DNA of 64,000 nt from an uncultured Steroidobacter sp. (GTDB lineage Bacteria; Pseudomonadota; Gammaproteobacteria; Steroidobacterales; Steroidobacteraceae): NCBI GenBank assembly GCA_937864115.1, contig CALMII010000060.1:1-64000 (forward strand). Direction: 5' to 3'. Positions 1 through 8,471 of the stretch are shown here, piece after piece. Under the pieces are notes generated by a model. That model did no database searches. It was not told the DNA's origin and saw only the letters and a program-made list of their open reading frames with translations. Numbering within the stretch: the first letter of the stretch is position 1; every line of letters begins with the position of its first letter. The translations under genes and the position numbers were made by a program.

Positions 1-1
1 C

Positions 2-1585
2 GCGGCGGCACGGGCGCCGGACGATCCGGGGCGGCAACAGATCCGGCATATTCAGCTGGAGCTCGATGCGGGGCTCGGCCGTGTGGCGGGTGAACGTGAA
101 GCGGCGAAGCGGCAGCTCGCCGCCGCAACTGCCGGCGAAAAACCGGATCTCGAAGCGCGCGTCTCGATCCTGCAGCGCGAGCTCGACCTGATCAACGCGC
201 GTCGCAACTATCGCGCGAACATGGAGCAGTTCGAGAACGAAACCGATTCGGGCGGTTTCGGTGCCAATGCGCTGAAGGCGCATATCGATGCCATTGCCGC
301 CTCCGTCCCCACGGCGACCGCCGAGGCGGCAGCGGTCGTGACGGATGCCAAGAATCCGGGCGCCGCCTCGCCGGTGGCGACGCTCACGCAGTTCGGCATC
401 TGGGATCTGACGGGTGCGGTGTTTCGCCTGTCCAACAAGATCCGCACCATCGATTCGATCGACCGGCGCACCGCGGAGCTGGAAGAGACGTTCAAGCAGG
501 TCCGCAATCCGCCGCTCGAACAACTCAAACGTCTCAGCCATCGCGGCGATCAGCTGGCGAATCAGTCGGATTCCTCCGACGGCACCGTGCTCAAGGCCAT
601 GCGCGATGAGTTCGATACGCTCGCCTGGCTGTACAAGCAGACTTCCTCGATTCTCACCCCGCTCAGCAAGGCAGGGGTGCTGCTCGATCAGTATCGCCAC
701 AATCTGAAGAGCTGGCGCGACTCCACCGAACGCCAGTACTACGAAGCGCTCAAGGTGCTGGGACTGCGCGTGCTGCTGTTTGCCGCATTGCTGGCGCTGG
801 TGTTCGGCGCCGCGCATCTGTGGAAGCGTGCGGTGTTCCGTTACGTTCACGATGTGCGCCGACGCGCCCGCATGCTGCTGCTGCGCCGGATCGTGATCTG
901 GTGCCTGGTGGTCGCCATCGCCGCATCGACGTTCGCCACCGAACTCGGTTCGCTCGCCACCTTCGCCGGCCTGATCACGGCAGGTCTCGCCGTGGCGATG
1001 CAGAGCGTGCTCGTATCGGTGGTCGGTTATTTCTTCCTCATCGGCAAATACGGCATTCGCGTCGGCGATCGCGTGCAGATCGGCAACGTCACCGGCGAAG
1101 TCATCGAACTGGGTCTGGTGCGGCTGCACCTGATGGAACTGGGCGGCCAGGGATTGCAGACGCCGACCGGTCGCGTCGTGGCATTCGCGAACTCGGTGAT
1201 CTTCGGCGCGTCGGGCGGACTGTTCAAACAGATCGCCGGCGTCGATCTCGCGTGGCACGAAATGACGCTGAGCCTGCCGTCCGGTTCGGACTACGCGCGT
1301 CTCAAGGACCGGCTGCTCGACGCAGTCAATCACGTGCTCAAGGAGTATCGCGACGACATCGTGCGCCAGACCCGCGAAATCCAGCGCGCGTCCTCGTCCG
1401 CGGTTTCCGATGATGCACAGCCGCAGGTGCAGCTGCGTTTTTCGGCGGACGGCGTCGAAGCCATCGTGCGCTATCCGGTGCAGCTCACGCACGCGGCAGA
1501 GATCGACGAGCGCATCTCGCGCGAACTGCTGAATGTGATTTCCGAACACGGCCCGGAAGCGCCGCGTCTGGGAGCGCCGGCCTGA
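2..1585 (+). CDS. MscS-family mechanosensitive channel, 5' partial
   Basis: This is an inner-membrane protein of the small-conductance mechanosensitive channel family. The frame stays open from base 2 with no stop, so the gene very likely begins before the window; a GTG at 83 is only an internal candidate start. About 527 residues are visible. The first 220 are polar and look coiled-coil or periplasmic. Hydrophobic segments follow (LLFAALLALVFGAAHLW, then IVIWCLVVAIAAS, then the pore-like stretch AGLITAGLAVAMQSVLVSVV). Directly after comes the beta-domain signature GDRVQIGNVTGEVIELGLV, typical of MscS proteins. The family opens in response to membrane tension; the solute or role here cannot be read from the sequence. 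The long N-terminal extension points to a larger MscK-like or YnaI-like member. Family call is firm, subtype is not. Confidence 0.85.
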   Translation, partial: AAARAPDDPGRQQIRHIQLELDAGLGRVAGEREAAKRQLAAATAGEKPDLEARVSILQRELDLINARRNYRANMEQFENETDSGGFGANALKAHIDAIAASVPTATAEAAAVVTDAKNPGAASPVATLTQFGIWDLTGAVFRLSNKIRTIDSIDRRTAELEETFKQVRNPPLEQLKRLSHRGDQLANQSDSSDGTVLKAMRDEFDTLAWLYKQTSSILTPLSKAGVLLDQYRHNLKSWRDSTERQYYEALKVLGLRVLLFAALLALVFGAAHLWKRAVFRYVHDVRRRARMLLLRRIVIWCLVVAIAASTFATELGSLATFAGLITAGLAVAMQSVLVSVVGYFFLIGKYGIRVGDRVQIGNVTGEVIELGLVRLHLMELGGQGLQTPTGRVVAFANSVIFGASGGLFKQIAGVDLAWHEMTLSLPSGSDYARLKDRLLDAVNHVLKEYRDDIVRQTREIQRASSSAVSDDAQPQVQLRFSADGVEAIVRYPVQLTHAAEIDERISRELLNVISEHGPEAPRLGAPA

Positions 1586-1602
1586 GACGCGAGAAATACC
1601 GG

Positions 1603-1630
1603 TTGACGGGCAGACGAAGGCGAGTACCAT
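1603..1630 (+). promoter_or_regulatory. Sigma70-like promoter of the leader/ncRNA unit
   Basis: TTGACG (1603-1608), a 16-bp spacer and TACCAT (1625-1630) make a good sigma70-type promoter. Transcription should start near 1637, inside the gap after the MscS gene, with no long reading frame following at once. Confidence 0.55.
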
Positions 1631-1636
1631 GCGCGC

Positions 1637-1838
1637 CCCCGGTTTCTCCCGGCCTTCGGAGCCGCAGATGTCTGCACCGCACAATCTCGAAAGCAAGTTG
1701 AACAACGCGCGCTAGTTCTGCGAGATGACTTGGCAGGAGCGCGTCCGCTCTCAAGTCAGGTGCAAATGCCGTTTCTGGCGAATGACAGAATGGCTCCACG
1801 AACCCCTGGCGGGGACACCTGCCAGGGGTTTTGTCTTT
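1637..1838 (+). ncRNA. Structured RNA or transcription-attenuation leader, unknown family
   Basis: About 200 nt lie between a sigma70-like promoter and a strong intrinsic terminator. Visible pairings are ATCTCG (1684-1689) with CGAGAT (1721-1726), then GACTTG (1727-1732) with CAAGTC (1752-1757), which encloses GAGCG/CGCTC around a CGTC loop. A 15-codon reading frame (ATG 1668 to TAG 1715, GGAG seven bases upstream) overlaps the first hairpin, so this could be a leader peptide. I could not match it to 6S, tmRNA, SRP RNA or a riboswitch class I know. It could be a free sRNA or an attenuator controlling the AEC permease gene 75 bp beyond the terminator. Confidence 0.5.
1801..1838 (+). terminator. 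Intrinsic terminator
   Basis: A perfect 10-bp stem AACCCCTGGC/GCCAGGGGTT (1801-1810 and 1821-1830) with a 10-nt loop is followed by TTGTCTTT. It ends the structured RNA and stands in front of the AEC permease gene. Confidence 0.85.
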
Positions 1839-1913
1839 GTTGCATCAGGCCGATCTGGACGCCGATCGGTCCGGCTTCTTAGACTGCCGCGCCCTCACGC
1901 TTCGAACCTTCGC

Positions 1914-2813
1914 ATGTCCTCACTGCTTCTGCTCGCCGCCTGTCTGCTGCTCGGCTGGCTCGTCGCGCGCTTCGGTCATCCGCCGGCGACGCTGGCCCAG
2001 AATCTCAACTGGTGGGTGATCAACGTCGCGTTGCCGGCGCTGGTGCTGCATCTCGCGCCGCAGATCCATTTCGACGCGCACCTGTGGTTTCTGATCGCGG
2101 CGCTGTGGTTCGTGTTTGCCGGTGCCTGGGTTTTCTTCTCAGTGCTCGGTCGCGCGCTGCACTGGACGCGAGCCCGCATCGGCGCGCTGATCCTGGTCTG
2201 CGGTCTGGGCAACACTTCGTTCATCGGCTTTCCGCTGATCGAAGCGCTGCACGGTCAGGAAGGATTGACGCTCGCAGTGCTCGCCGATCAGGCGGGATGC
2301 TTCGTGGTGCTGTCGGTCGGCGGCACGCTGGTGGCTGCGCTGTACTCCGGTCACAGCGTGGCGCCGCTCACGATCGCGCGGCGCGTGCTGCTGTTTCCGC
2401 CGTTCATCTCGCTGCTGGTGGGCGTAATCGCGGGCGCGTGCGGCGGATGGCCGGCGGTACCCGATGCCGTCTTCGATCGCATCGGCGCGACGCTGGTGCC
2501 GATGGCATTGTTCTCCGTCGGCCTGCAGTTCCAGCTGCATCTCGGCAGGCAACAACTGCCGGCCATCGCGCTCGGCTTGAGCTGGAAATTGCTGCTCGCG
2601 CCGCTCATCGTCTGGACGGCCGGCTGGCTGATCGGCGTCGAAGGCCTGGTGCTGACGATCGCCGTCCTGCAGTCGGCGATGGCGCCGATGATTTCCGCTA
2701 CCATTCTCGCCAGTCAGAACGATCTCGAGCCGCCGCTCGCGAATACGATCCTCGGTGTCGGCATCCTGCTGGCGTTCATCACGGTGCCGCTCGCGAACCA
2801 CTGGCTCGGCTGA
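1914..2813 (+). CDS. AEC-family (auxin efflux carrier type) permease
   Basis: A 299-residue integral membrane protein with about eight to ten hydrophobic helices. It begins MSSLLLLAACLLLGWLVARF, has a conserved central segment around LVCGLGNTSFIGFPLIEAL, and ends with a helix near LGVGILLAFITVPLANHWL. The GNTSFIGFP stretch and overall layout match the AEC/malonate-transporter family, whose bacterial members move small organic anions across the inner membrane. The substrate cannot be told. I chose ATG 1914 because it starts the first membrane helix; the longer upstream frame would read through the terminator. There is no strong Shine-Dalgarno before it. It lies downstream of the structured leader, which may control it. 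Confidence 0.85.
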   Translation: MSSLLLLAACLLLGWLVARFGHPPATLAQNLNWWVINVALPALVLHLAPQIHFDAHLWFLIAALWFVFAGAWVFFSVLGRALHWTRARIGALILVCGLGNTSFIGFPLIEALHGQEGLTLAVLADQAGCFVVLSVGGTLVAALYSGHSVAPLTIARRVLLFPPFISLLVGVIAGACGGWPAVPDAVFDRIGATLVPMALFSVGLQFQLHLGRQQLPAIALGLSWKLLLAPLIVWTAGWLIGVEGLVLTIAVLQSAMAPMISATILASQNDLEPPLANTILGVGILLAFITVPLANHWLG

Positions 2814-2912
2814 TTCGCGGCACGGAATGCATTGCCTTGGCGAATCTTCATGATTCGCCGCAGGCGCTTCGTCGAACATGTGTTTCGAATCGATCCACCG
2901 CAGGAGGGAGCC

Positions 2913-3725
2913 GTGATCAACAGACGCCATCTTTTCGCGACCTTCGCATGCCTGTGCGCACTGACGACCCGTGCGGCGGAACCGCCGACGGCTTCCGGCC
3001 CGCACACGCTCGGCGCCGCCAAGCTGATCATCGGCGACGTCAAGGCAAACCAGGCCTTCTACGAGCAGATGTTCGGAATGAAAGAAGTGGCGCACTACAG
3101 CGCCGAGGGCGTCTACGACGAGCCCATCATGGGATTCGGCGATGGCGCGCGGCTCGCGCTGTTTTCGCCGGTCAAGGAAGCGGCGCTGCAGAAAAGCCAG
3201 TTTCCCGTGGCGCTCATCTACACACCGCAGTTCGACGCCGTCGTGAAGCGCATCGAGGACGCGAAGCATCCGCTCCGGCGCCTGCCCGCAGCCGCCTCGG
3301 GACCCTATCGGATCGCCATCGCGCGCGATCCCAGCGGTAATGCGATCGAGATCCTGGCGCGCGACAACGGCAGCGAAGCCGTCGGCGGCTCCAAACTCAT
3401 CGTCGCGGATCGGCAGAAGGCAGAGGATTTCTTCGTGCAGGTGTTCGGCGCCAAGCCGGTCCAGCGCTTCACCACGGCCACCTACGATGAAGTGCTGCTC
3501 GGTTTCAACCAGGGCTTCGTCGCGCTGTTCCAGCCGAAGAACGAGGAACCGCTGCCGAAAAGCCAGTTTCCGGTCGTCGCGCTCTATACGACCGAATTCG
3601 ATGCCGTGCTGGAACGCGTCAAGCAGATCGGCCTGGGCTATCGCGAAGTGAAGGCTTCCGCAGGATCGCGGATCATCATCGCCAGGGATCCGAGCGGCAA
3701 CGGTGTCGAGATCATCGCGCGCTGA
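2913..3725 (+). CDS. Exported protein with two VOC (glyoxalase/bleomycin-resistance) domains
   Basis: 270 residues starting at GTG 2913, which has a very good ribosome site (GGAGGGAG) and opens directly into a signal peptide ending near TTRAAE. Two tandem VOC modules follow; each has a short N-terminal KLI(I/V) strand and ends in nearly the same motif, ARDPSGNAIEILAR and ARDPSGNGVEIIAR. The terminal Glu of each motif is the usual metal ligand position of this fold. VOC proteins include dioxygenases, glyoxalases and isomerases, so the reaction cannot be named. A periplasmic location is inferred from the signal peptide. It is convergent with the next gene, with a repeat between them. Confidence 0.8.
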   Translation: MINRRHLFATFACLCALTTRAAEPPTASGPHTLGAAKLIIGDVKANQAFYEQMFGMKEVAHYSAEGVYDEPIMGFGDGARLALFSPVKEAALQKSQFPVALIYTPQFDAVVKRIEDAKHPLRRLPAAASGPYRIAIARDPSGNAIEILARDNGSEAVGGSKLIVADRQKAEDFFVQVFGAKPVQRFTTATYDEVLLGFNQGFVALFQPKNEEPLPKSQFPVVALYTTEFDAVLERVKQIGLGYREVKASAGSRIIIARDPSGNGVEIIAR

Positions 3726-3736
3726 GTGCTGGGCTT

Positions 3737-3790
3737 GCAGGTCAGGCTTCAGCCTGACTCCGTAGAGCCGGCTAAAGCCGGCCCCACAGG
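3737..3790. repeat. REP-like palindromic element, family A
   Basis: The element carries two small palindromes: GTCAGGCTTCAGCCTGAC, then GCCGGCTAAAGCCGGC ending in CCCACAGG. It sits between two convergent genes and its hairpins could act on both transcripts. Other copies in the window start near 8666, 12933, 15598, 17459, 22805, 27788, 32764, 42986 and 48397. Confidence 0.9.
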
Positions 3791-3801
3791 CGGAAGCAGA
3801 C

Positions 3802-5094
3802 CTACGGCCGACGCACGATCTGCCCATGCTTCATGACGAACAGCGGCTGCTCCGTCGCTGCGATGTTCTGCAGCACATTGCCGGGCACCGCCACGACGTC
3901 GGCGAACTTGCCTGATTCGAGCGTGCCGACTTCGGCATCGATGCCGAGCAGCTTCGCCGATTCGCGCGTGCCGGAAAGCAGCGCGGCGGCCGGCGACATG
4001 CCGATCTCGACCAGCAGCGCGAACTCCTTCGCATTCATGCCGTGCGGCGACACGCCGGTGTCGGTGCCGAAGGCAATCGGCACGCCGATGCGCAACGCCG
4101 TACGGAAAGTCTTCTCATGCTCCGCTGCTGCCGCACGCGCCTTCTCGGCGATGGCGGGCGGAAGCGTCGCGACCTGCTTGTTGACCCAGTAGACCGCGAG
4201 CCGCGTCGGCACCAGGTACGTACCCTTGCTCTTCATCAGCTTCATGGTTTCTTCGGTGAGGAAGCTGCCGTGCTCGATCGAATCGACGCCGGCTTCCACC
4301 GCCATGCGCGCGGCCAGATCGCCGTGGCTGTGCGCCGCGACCTTGCGCTTCCAGGCATGCGCTTCCGACATGATCGCCGCGAGCTCTTCCCTGGTGAGCT
4401 GCGGCACGTCGACCGGATCGGCTTCCGACAGCACGCCGCCGGAGGCGCAGATCTTGATCACGTCCGCGCCCCACTTCATCTGGTAGCGCACGGCGGTGCG
4501 GCATTCGTCGGCGCCACTGCAGACGCCTTCGAGCGGACCGACCGGCGCGATGCGATCCGGCGGAAAGGGCGATTGATCGCAATGACCGCCCGGCGAGCCG
4601 ATCGCGTGCGCGGCAGTGATCATGCGCGGCCCGGAAATCACGCCGGCGTTGATGGCATTGCGCAGGCCGATGTCGACGAAATCGCCGGCGCCCGCATTGC
4701 GTACCGTGGTGAAGCCGGCATCGAGCGTGCGCTTCGCATAGCGCGCGGCGTAATGCGCCTGCTCCACGGGGAAGCGGAACATGTTCTCGTAGAAACCCAG
4801 GTAGTAGTTGGCGGCCAGTTCGCCATCGAGATGCACATGCGCATCGATGAAGCCGGGCAGCAAGGTGGCATCGCCGAGATCGATCACCCGTGCATTCGCC
4901 GGCAGCGTCGCGCCGGTGCCGACGGCGACGATCTTCTCGTCCTGCACGACGACCACGCCATTGTCGACGAGCTGGCCGGAGCGGCCGTCGAACAGGTGCG
5001 CGGCCTTGAGCACGACGGGAGCGGGAGTTTCCGCGGCAGTTGCCAGCAGCGGCAGCGAAGCGAGTGTCAGCGAGAGCAGCACGCGACGAATCAT
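3802..5094 (-). CDS. Exported metal-dependent amidohydrolase
   Basis: 430 residues from ATG 5094, preceded by GGAG, with a signal peptide (RRVLLSLTLASLPLLATAAE). It carries the amidohydrolase-superfamily landmarks in order: HVH in FIDAHVHLDGE, a Lys in DVIKICASGG likely to be the carboxylated metal ligand, His in AAHSHGD, His in SIEHGSF and Asp in AFGTDTG. This is the imidazolonepropionase-like, Xaa-Pro dipeptidase-related branch. The substrate is probably a dipeptide or cyclic amide, but that is only family inference. The export signal places it in the periplasm. It is monocistronic and divergent from the pilus locus. Confidence 0.88.
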   Translation of the reverse strand: MIRRVLLSLTLASLPLLATAAETPAPVVLKAAHLFDGRSGQLVDNGVVVVQDEKIVAVGTGATLPANARVIDLGDATLLPGFIDAHVHLDGELAANYYLGFYENMFRFPVEQAHYAARYAKRTLDAGFTTVRNAGAGDFVDIGLRNAINAGVISGPRMITAAHAIGSPGGHCDQSPFPPDRIAPVGPLEGVCSGADECRTAVRYQMKWGADVIKICASGGVLSEADPVDVPQLTREELAAIMSEAHAWKRKVAAHSHGDLAARMAVEAGVDSIEHGSFLTEETMKLMKSKGTYLVPTRLAVYWVNKQVATLPPAIAEKARAAAAEHEKTFRTALRIGVPIAFGTDTGVSPHGMNAKEFALLVEIGMSPAAALLSGTRESAKLLGIDAEVGTLESGKFADVVAVPGNVLQNIAATEQPLFVMKHGQIVRRP

Positions 5095-5266
5095 TGTTGT
5101 GGCTCCGTGAAACCGGGACGGCACCTTACCCGATGCCGCAAAGGCCCGGCGAGTTTCTCGGCAAAACGCATAGAAATTCGCGAAACGGTATACACGCCCG
5201 CGGCCTAGGCTCTCCACGTCGATCTCGTCGACACCACACATCGTCCATCAGCCAGGGAGAGCAACC

Positions 5267-5566
5267 ATGATCCGTCGGGACATCACTACACCGGCCTCGC
5301 GCCAGCGCGGCCAGGGCATGAGCGAATACATCATCATCACGGCGCTGGTCGCCGTGGCCGGCATCGGCCTGTTCGCCGCCTTCGGCGACACGCTGCAGAA
5401 CCAGATGGCCGGCATGAGCATGGAAATGTCGGGACAGTCCGGAGCACAGGACATCCAGGATGCGCAGACCTCGGCCACCACGGCGCAGAACCGTGCCGCG
5501 CAGGCCGACAGCCTTGCCACCTACAACCAGCAGACCAATGCCGGCGGTGGCGGCGGCAATCCCTGA
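5267..5566 (+). CDS. Flp/Tad pilin-like protein
   Basis: 99 residues. A short basic leader ends in RQRG, followed by QGMSEYIIITALVAVAGIGL. Counting from the Gly, residues +5 and +6 are Glu-Tyr, which is the class III (Flp) prepilin cleavage signature, and a 20-residue hydrophobic helix follows. The C-terminal half is rich in Gln, Ala, Ser and Gly and may be the exposed part. It is the first gene of the Tad locus, as expected for the major pilin. It needs a TadV/CpaA-type peptidase, which is not in this window. At 99 residues it is longer than typical 50-70 residue Flp pilins. Confidence 0.8.
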   Translation: MIRRDITTPASRQRGQGMSEYIIITALVAVAGIGLFAAFGDTLQNQMAGMSMEMSGQSGAQDIQDAQTSATTAQNRAAQADSLATYNQQTNAGGGGGNP

Positions 5567-5597
5567 GGTGTGAATACAGACGCGTAGCCCGGCCCAT

Positions 5598-5627
5598 CCG
5601 TCATTCCCGCCTGCGCGGGAATGACGG
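5598..5627. repeat. Perfect 13-bp inverted repeat after the pilin gene
   Basis: CCGTCATTCCCGC and GCGGGAATGACGG flank a CTGC loop. The hairpin lies 30 bp after the pilin stop and before the TadG-like gene. It resembles a widespread dispersed palindrome and could act as an mRNA stabiliser or attenuator. Confidence 0.85.
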
Positions 5628-5654
5628 ACTGGGAGCACCGACGGTACGGAAGCC

Positions 5655-6893
5655 ATGACCCCATCGAACCGCCATCGCCGCACTTCCGCTTCGGGCCAGC
5701 GCGGCCAGATCGCGCCGGTCGCACTGTTCGGCGTGCTGATCGCGAGCGCCGTACTGGTCATGATGTACAACACCGGGCAGAAGGTGACGGAGAAGTCGCA
5801 GGTCGCGAACGCAGCCGATGCGGCGGCCTACAGCGGCGCCGTGTGGACGGCGCGTCATCTCAATTTCATGGCGTACACCAATCGCGCCATGATCGCGAAC
5901 CATGCGGCGGTGGGACATCTGGTGTCCTACGTCAGCTGGATCCGCTACATCCACGATTCCATCGAGTACGTCGATCGCATCACCCGCTACATCCCCTACG
6001 TCGGCCAGTACGTCGCGACGGTCGAACAGATCGCGGAACAGGTCCGCGAAGGCGTGGAGGAAACTGCGGACGTGGTGATTCCGGCCATCGATGGCTGGAA
6101 TGCCAACTTCCGCGCCGCCCAGATTGAAACCCAGGCCTCGCTCGCGCTCAACAATCTCGACGAGCTGATGCAGCAGACCGCACGCGCCTGGGATCCGCAG
6201 ATCCGCATCAACGATCGCGGCGAAATCGATCGCCTGCCCGATGAGCTGCGCGCCGTCGTCGAACTGCAGTTGCTGCAACAGCTCGCGGGCGTGCCGATGT
6301 TCGTCGAACGCTACACCGCCGGCAGCGACGACGGCGCCGTGAGCGAACTGATCTCGGCGAGCCTCACGGCCAACACCGACATGCGCCGCTGGATCACGGG
6401 CGAGCGCGGCTGGCGCGAAAATCTCATCGTCGCGCAGATCCGCAAGCAGGGCAGTACGACGCATATGCAGGATGAGAACGGCGCCGACTGGCGGGCACAG
6501 GATCAACTCCAGTACCGCACGCGCTCGTTGTTCGGCTGGGGGCGCTGGCGCCGCATCGGCGATGAGACGAGTGAAGCCAGTGCAACGGAATTCGCGCGCA
6601 ACTATCAGGGCGTGCCCTCCTACTACAACGTGGCCGGCAATCCCGGCGATCAGTCGTTGAGCATCGCCGCGCTCGCGACGAAACGTCAGACGCAGGTGAA
6701 CACGCGTACGAACTTCGGCATGGATGCGAACACGCAGCCGCTCGCCGTGGCCGCGATGGCGCGCGTCGAGTTCCGGCGACCGTCAGGCAACGCCTTCGCA
6801 TCCCTCGGCAACGATCGTCACGAATACGCGAATCTGTTCAATCCTTTCTGGGACGCGCGACTGGTGCCGGTTGAATCGGGGATCGGCCTGTGA
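5655..6893 (+). CDS. TadG-like pilus assembly protein
   Basis: 412 residues. The N-terminus, SGQRGQIAPVALFGVLIASAVLVMMYNTG, is followed by QVANAADAAAYSGA, which is the typical TadG-like opening (one membrane helix, then a Leu/Ala-rich stretch with an AADAAA motif). The remainder, about 350 residues, is predicted extracytoplasmic and has no motif I recognise. No Glu occurs at +5 after the RG, so it is not a classical prepilin. TadG-like proteins are thought to anchor or initiate the Flp pilus in the envelope. It overlaps the next gene by four bases (GTGA). Confidence 0.75.
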   Translation: MTPSNRHRRTSASGQRGQIAPVALFGVLIASAVLVMMYNTGQKVTEKSQVANAADAAAYSGAVWTARHLNFMAYTNRAMIANHAAVGHLVSYVSWIRYIHDSIEYVDRITRYIPYVGQYVATVEQIAEQVREGVEETADVVIPAIDGWNANFRAAQIETQASLALNNLDELMQQTARAWDPQIRINDRGEIDRLPDELRAVVELQLLQQLAGVPMFVERYTAGSDDGAVSELISASLTANTDMRRWITGERGWRENLIVAQIRKQGSTTHMQDENGADWRAQDQLQYRTRSLFGWGRWRRIGDETSEASATEFARNYQGVPSYYNVAGNPGDQSLSIAALATKRQTQVNTRTNFGMDANTQPLAVAAMARVEFRRPSGNAFASLGNDRHEYANLFNPFWDARLVPVESGIGL

Positions 6894-7765
6894 AGCGCGC
6901 CGCCGTTTCATCGCACGTGCGGCAGCGGGGCAATGCGATGGCCGAAACCATCGTGACGCTGCTGGCGCTATCGCCGTTCATCGTCGGCATCCCGCTGCTC
7001 GGCAAGCAGCTCGACATCAAGCAGAAGACGTACGACGCCGCGCGCTACTCCGTCTGGGAACGCACGGTGTGGCGCAGCGACGGCGCGGCGAATCGCAAGA
7101 GCCAGGAAGACATCGCGCTCGAAGCGCGTGATCGCACGCTGGGCAGTCCGCTCGCTGGACTCATCGATGTCGGACAGCTTCATGCCGATGGCATTACCGA
7201 GAATGATCTGTGGCGCGACTGGCAACGCCAACGACTGCTCGACTACGACGACAACGGTGCGCCGGTCGCGTTCACGGAGGATGAACGTCCTGCACCTGTC
7301 GACGTCGGCTTGTGGCTCGTGCCCGGCATCGCCTACGGCGAGGGTGCGCTGGGCACGATTCAACAGTTCCTGCAGCTCGACAGCCTCAATCTGACGCGGC
7401 GCGCCTTCGCCAGCTCGACGGTGGCGGTGGGCATCCGTCCTGCGCTCGCGCGACTGGCGGATCGACCGGTGACGCTCGGCGTGCGCGAGCCCGCCGAAAC
7501 CGATCGCGCGCAGATCGTGCAGCGCGCTGCCGGCGCCGTGCTGAGCGACACCTGGTCCTCGCGCAACGAAGACGCCCTGCGCCGTCGTGTCGATGACGTC
7601 ACGGTCGACGAACTCGTGGAGCTGTTCGAACTGCCGGGTCGTCCCATCGGCCTGCAGGCGCTGGGCAAGGGACAGCCGCTGTACGGCGAAGGCCAGTTCA
7701 GCTGGGAACCGGATCTGCGGCCGCGATCGACCACGCTGCCCGCGGCCTATATCGAGAGGCGTTGA
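6890..7765 (+). CDS. TadE-like pseudopilin or pilus assembly protein
   Basis: 291 residues from GTG 6890, overlapping the previous stop. The leader ends RQRG and continues NAMAETIVTLLALSPFIVGIPLLG. Glu at +5 after the Gly matches TadE/TadF pseudopilins, although Tyr at +6 is replaced by Thr. The later text KQKTYDAARYSVWERTVW and the acidic, extended C-terminal domain are predicted to be periplasmic. TadE pseudopilins are normally about 150-200 residues, so this one is long. Function is inferred from N-terminus and position. Confidence 0.65.
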   Translation: MKRAAVSSHVRQRGNAMAETIVTLLALSPFIVGIPLLGKQLDIKQKTYDAARYSVWERTVWRSDGAANRKSQEDIALEARDRTLGSPLAGLIDVGQLHADGITENDLWRDWQRQRLLDYDDNGAPVAFTEDERPAPVDVGLWLVPGIAYGEGALGTIQQFLQLDSLNLTRRAFASSTVAVGIRPALARLADRPVTLGVREPAETDRAQIVQRAAGAVLSDTWSSRNEDALRRRVDDVTVDELVELFELPGRPIGLQALGKGQPLYGEGQFSWEPDLRPRSTTLPAAYIERR

Positions 7766-7766
7766 G

Positions 7767-8471
7767 ATGCACGGCTCAGCGCGCGTTCTGCTTCTTCTGT
7801 TGCTGCTCGCCGGCCCGGCGGGTGCCGGCGCCTTGTCGCGGCTCACGGCGGAGCTTCCCGATCTGCCCGCGCCGCCGCAGGGATCGGTGCACTGGGTCGC
7901 GCCCGCCATGCGCATGAATGGTTTGCCCATGACGCTCAAGACCTTCGAATCGCGGCTCGCACCTGCAGACGTCTTCCATTTCTACGAAGGTCTCGCGCAT
8001 CGCTGGGGACGCAGCGAACTCCGCCGCTCGCGGCGCGGCACCGGGCAATTGCTGTCGATTCGCACGCGCGACCACCTCATCAGCATCGAAGCGACCGCGA
8101 CGGTCAGCGGCAGCAGCGGCACCCTCGTCGTCAGTGTCGTACCGGAACAGGCGGGTGCGGTGGCGTCGAGCCGCTTTCCGCGCCCCGCGAGTGCGCGGCT
8201 GGTGAGCCTGCAGGAATACGAGGACGACGGCATCGCCTCGGAACACCTGAGCCTGTCGAGCGCCCGCTCGATCGCCGTCGAAACGGCGGCGTTCAGCGAC
8301 GCACTGACCCGCGCAGGCTGGCAGGTCCTGCGCCAGCAGCCGATGCAGACCGCAGCGCGCGGCATGGTCATCGAAGCGCAGCGCGGCGCGGAACTGGCGC
8401 TGCTCACATTGCAGCCGGATCGCACGCAGTCGGCGGCCACCGCCATCGTGATCGTATGGAGAAAGTCATGA
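7767..8471 (+). CDS. Secreted protein of unknown function in the Tad locus
   Basis: 234 residues from ATG 7767, one base after the preceding stop. A clear signal peptide (SARVLLLLLLLAGPAGAGA) is followed by about 210 residues of mixed alpha/beta character with no motif I recognise. Its end overlaps the next small gene by four bases (ATGA), so it is translationally coupled on that side. Its place among pilus genes suggests a periplasmic accessory of the apparatus; this is inference only. Confidence 0.6.
   Translation: MHGSARVLLLLLLLAGPAGAGALSRLTAELPDLPAPPQGSVHWVAPAMRMNGLPMTLKTFESRLAPADVFHFYEGLAHRWGRSELRRSRRGTGQLLSIRTRDHLISIEATATVSGSSGTLVVSVVPEQAGAVASSRFPRPASARLVSLQEYEDDGIASEHLSLSSARSIAVETAAFSDALTRAGWQVLRQQPMQTAARGMVIEAQRGAELALLTLQPDRTQSAATAIVIVWRKS

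Noticed and set aside
1629..1715. 29-codon frame starting at ATG 1629
   Set aside because: The ATG overlaps the -10 box of the promoter, so it would not be in the transcript. Only the inner ATG 1668 is kept as a possible leader peptide.
1637..1838. 6S RNA or tmRNA
   Set aside because: The ends do not pair as in 6S RNA and no tRNA-like acceptor or tag frame is visible.
1725..1913. Longer start for the AEC permease
   Set aside because: It would place an intrinsic terminator inside the coding region and add a non-conserved basic segment before the first helix.
2139..3827. Antisense frame of 562 codons across the AEC permease and VOC genes
   Set aside because: It spans two genes and the gap between them, has shadow-type composition, and its start is repeat-derived.
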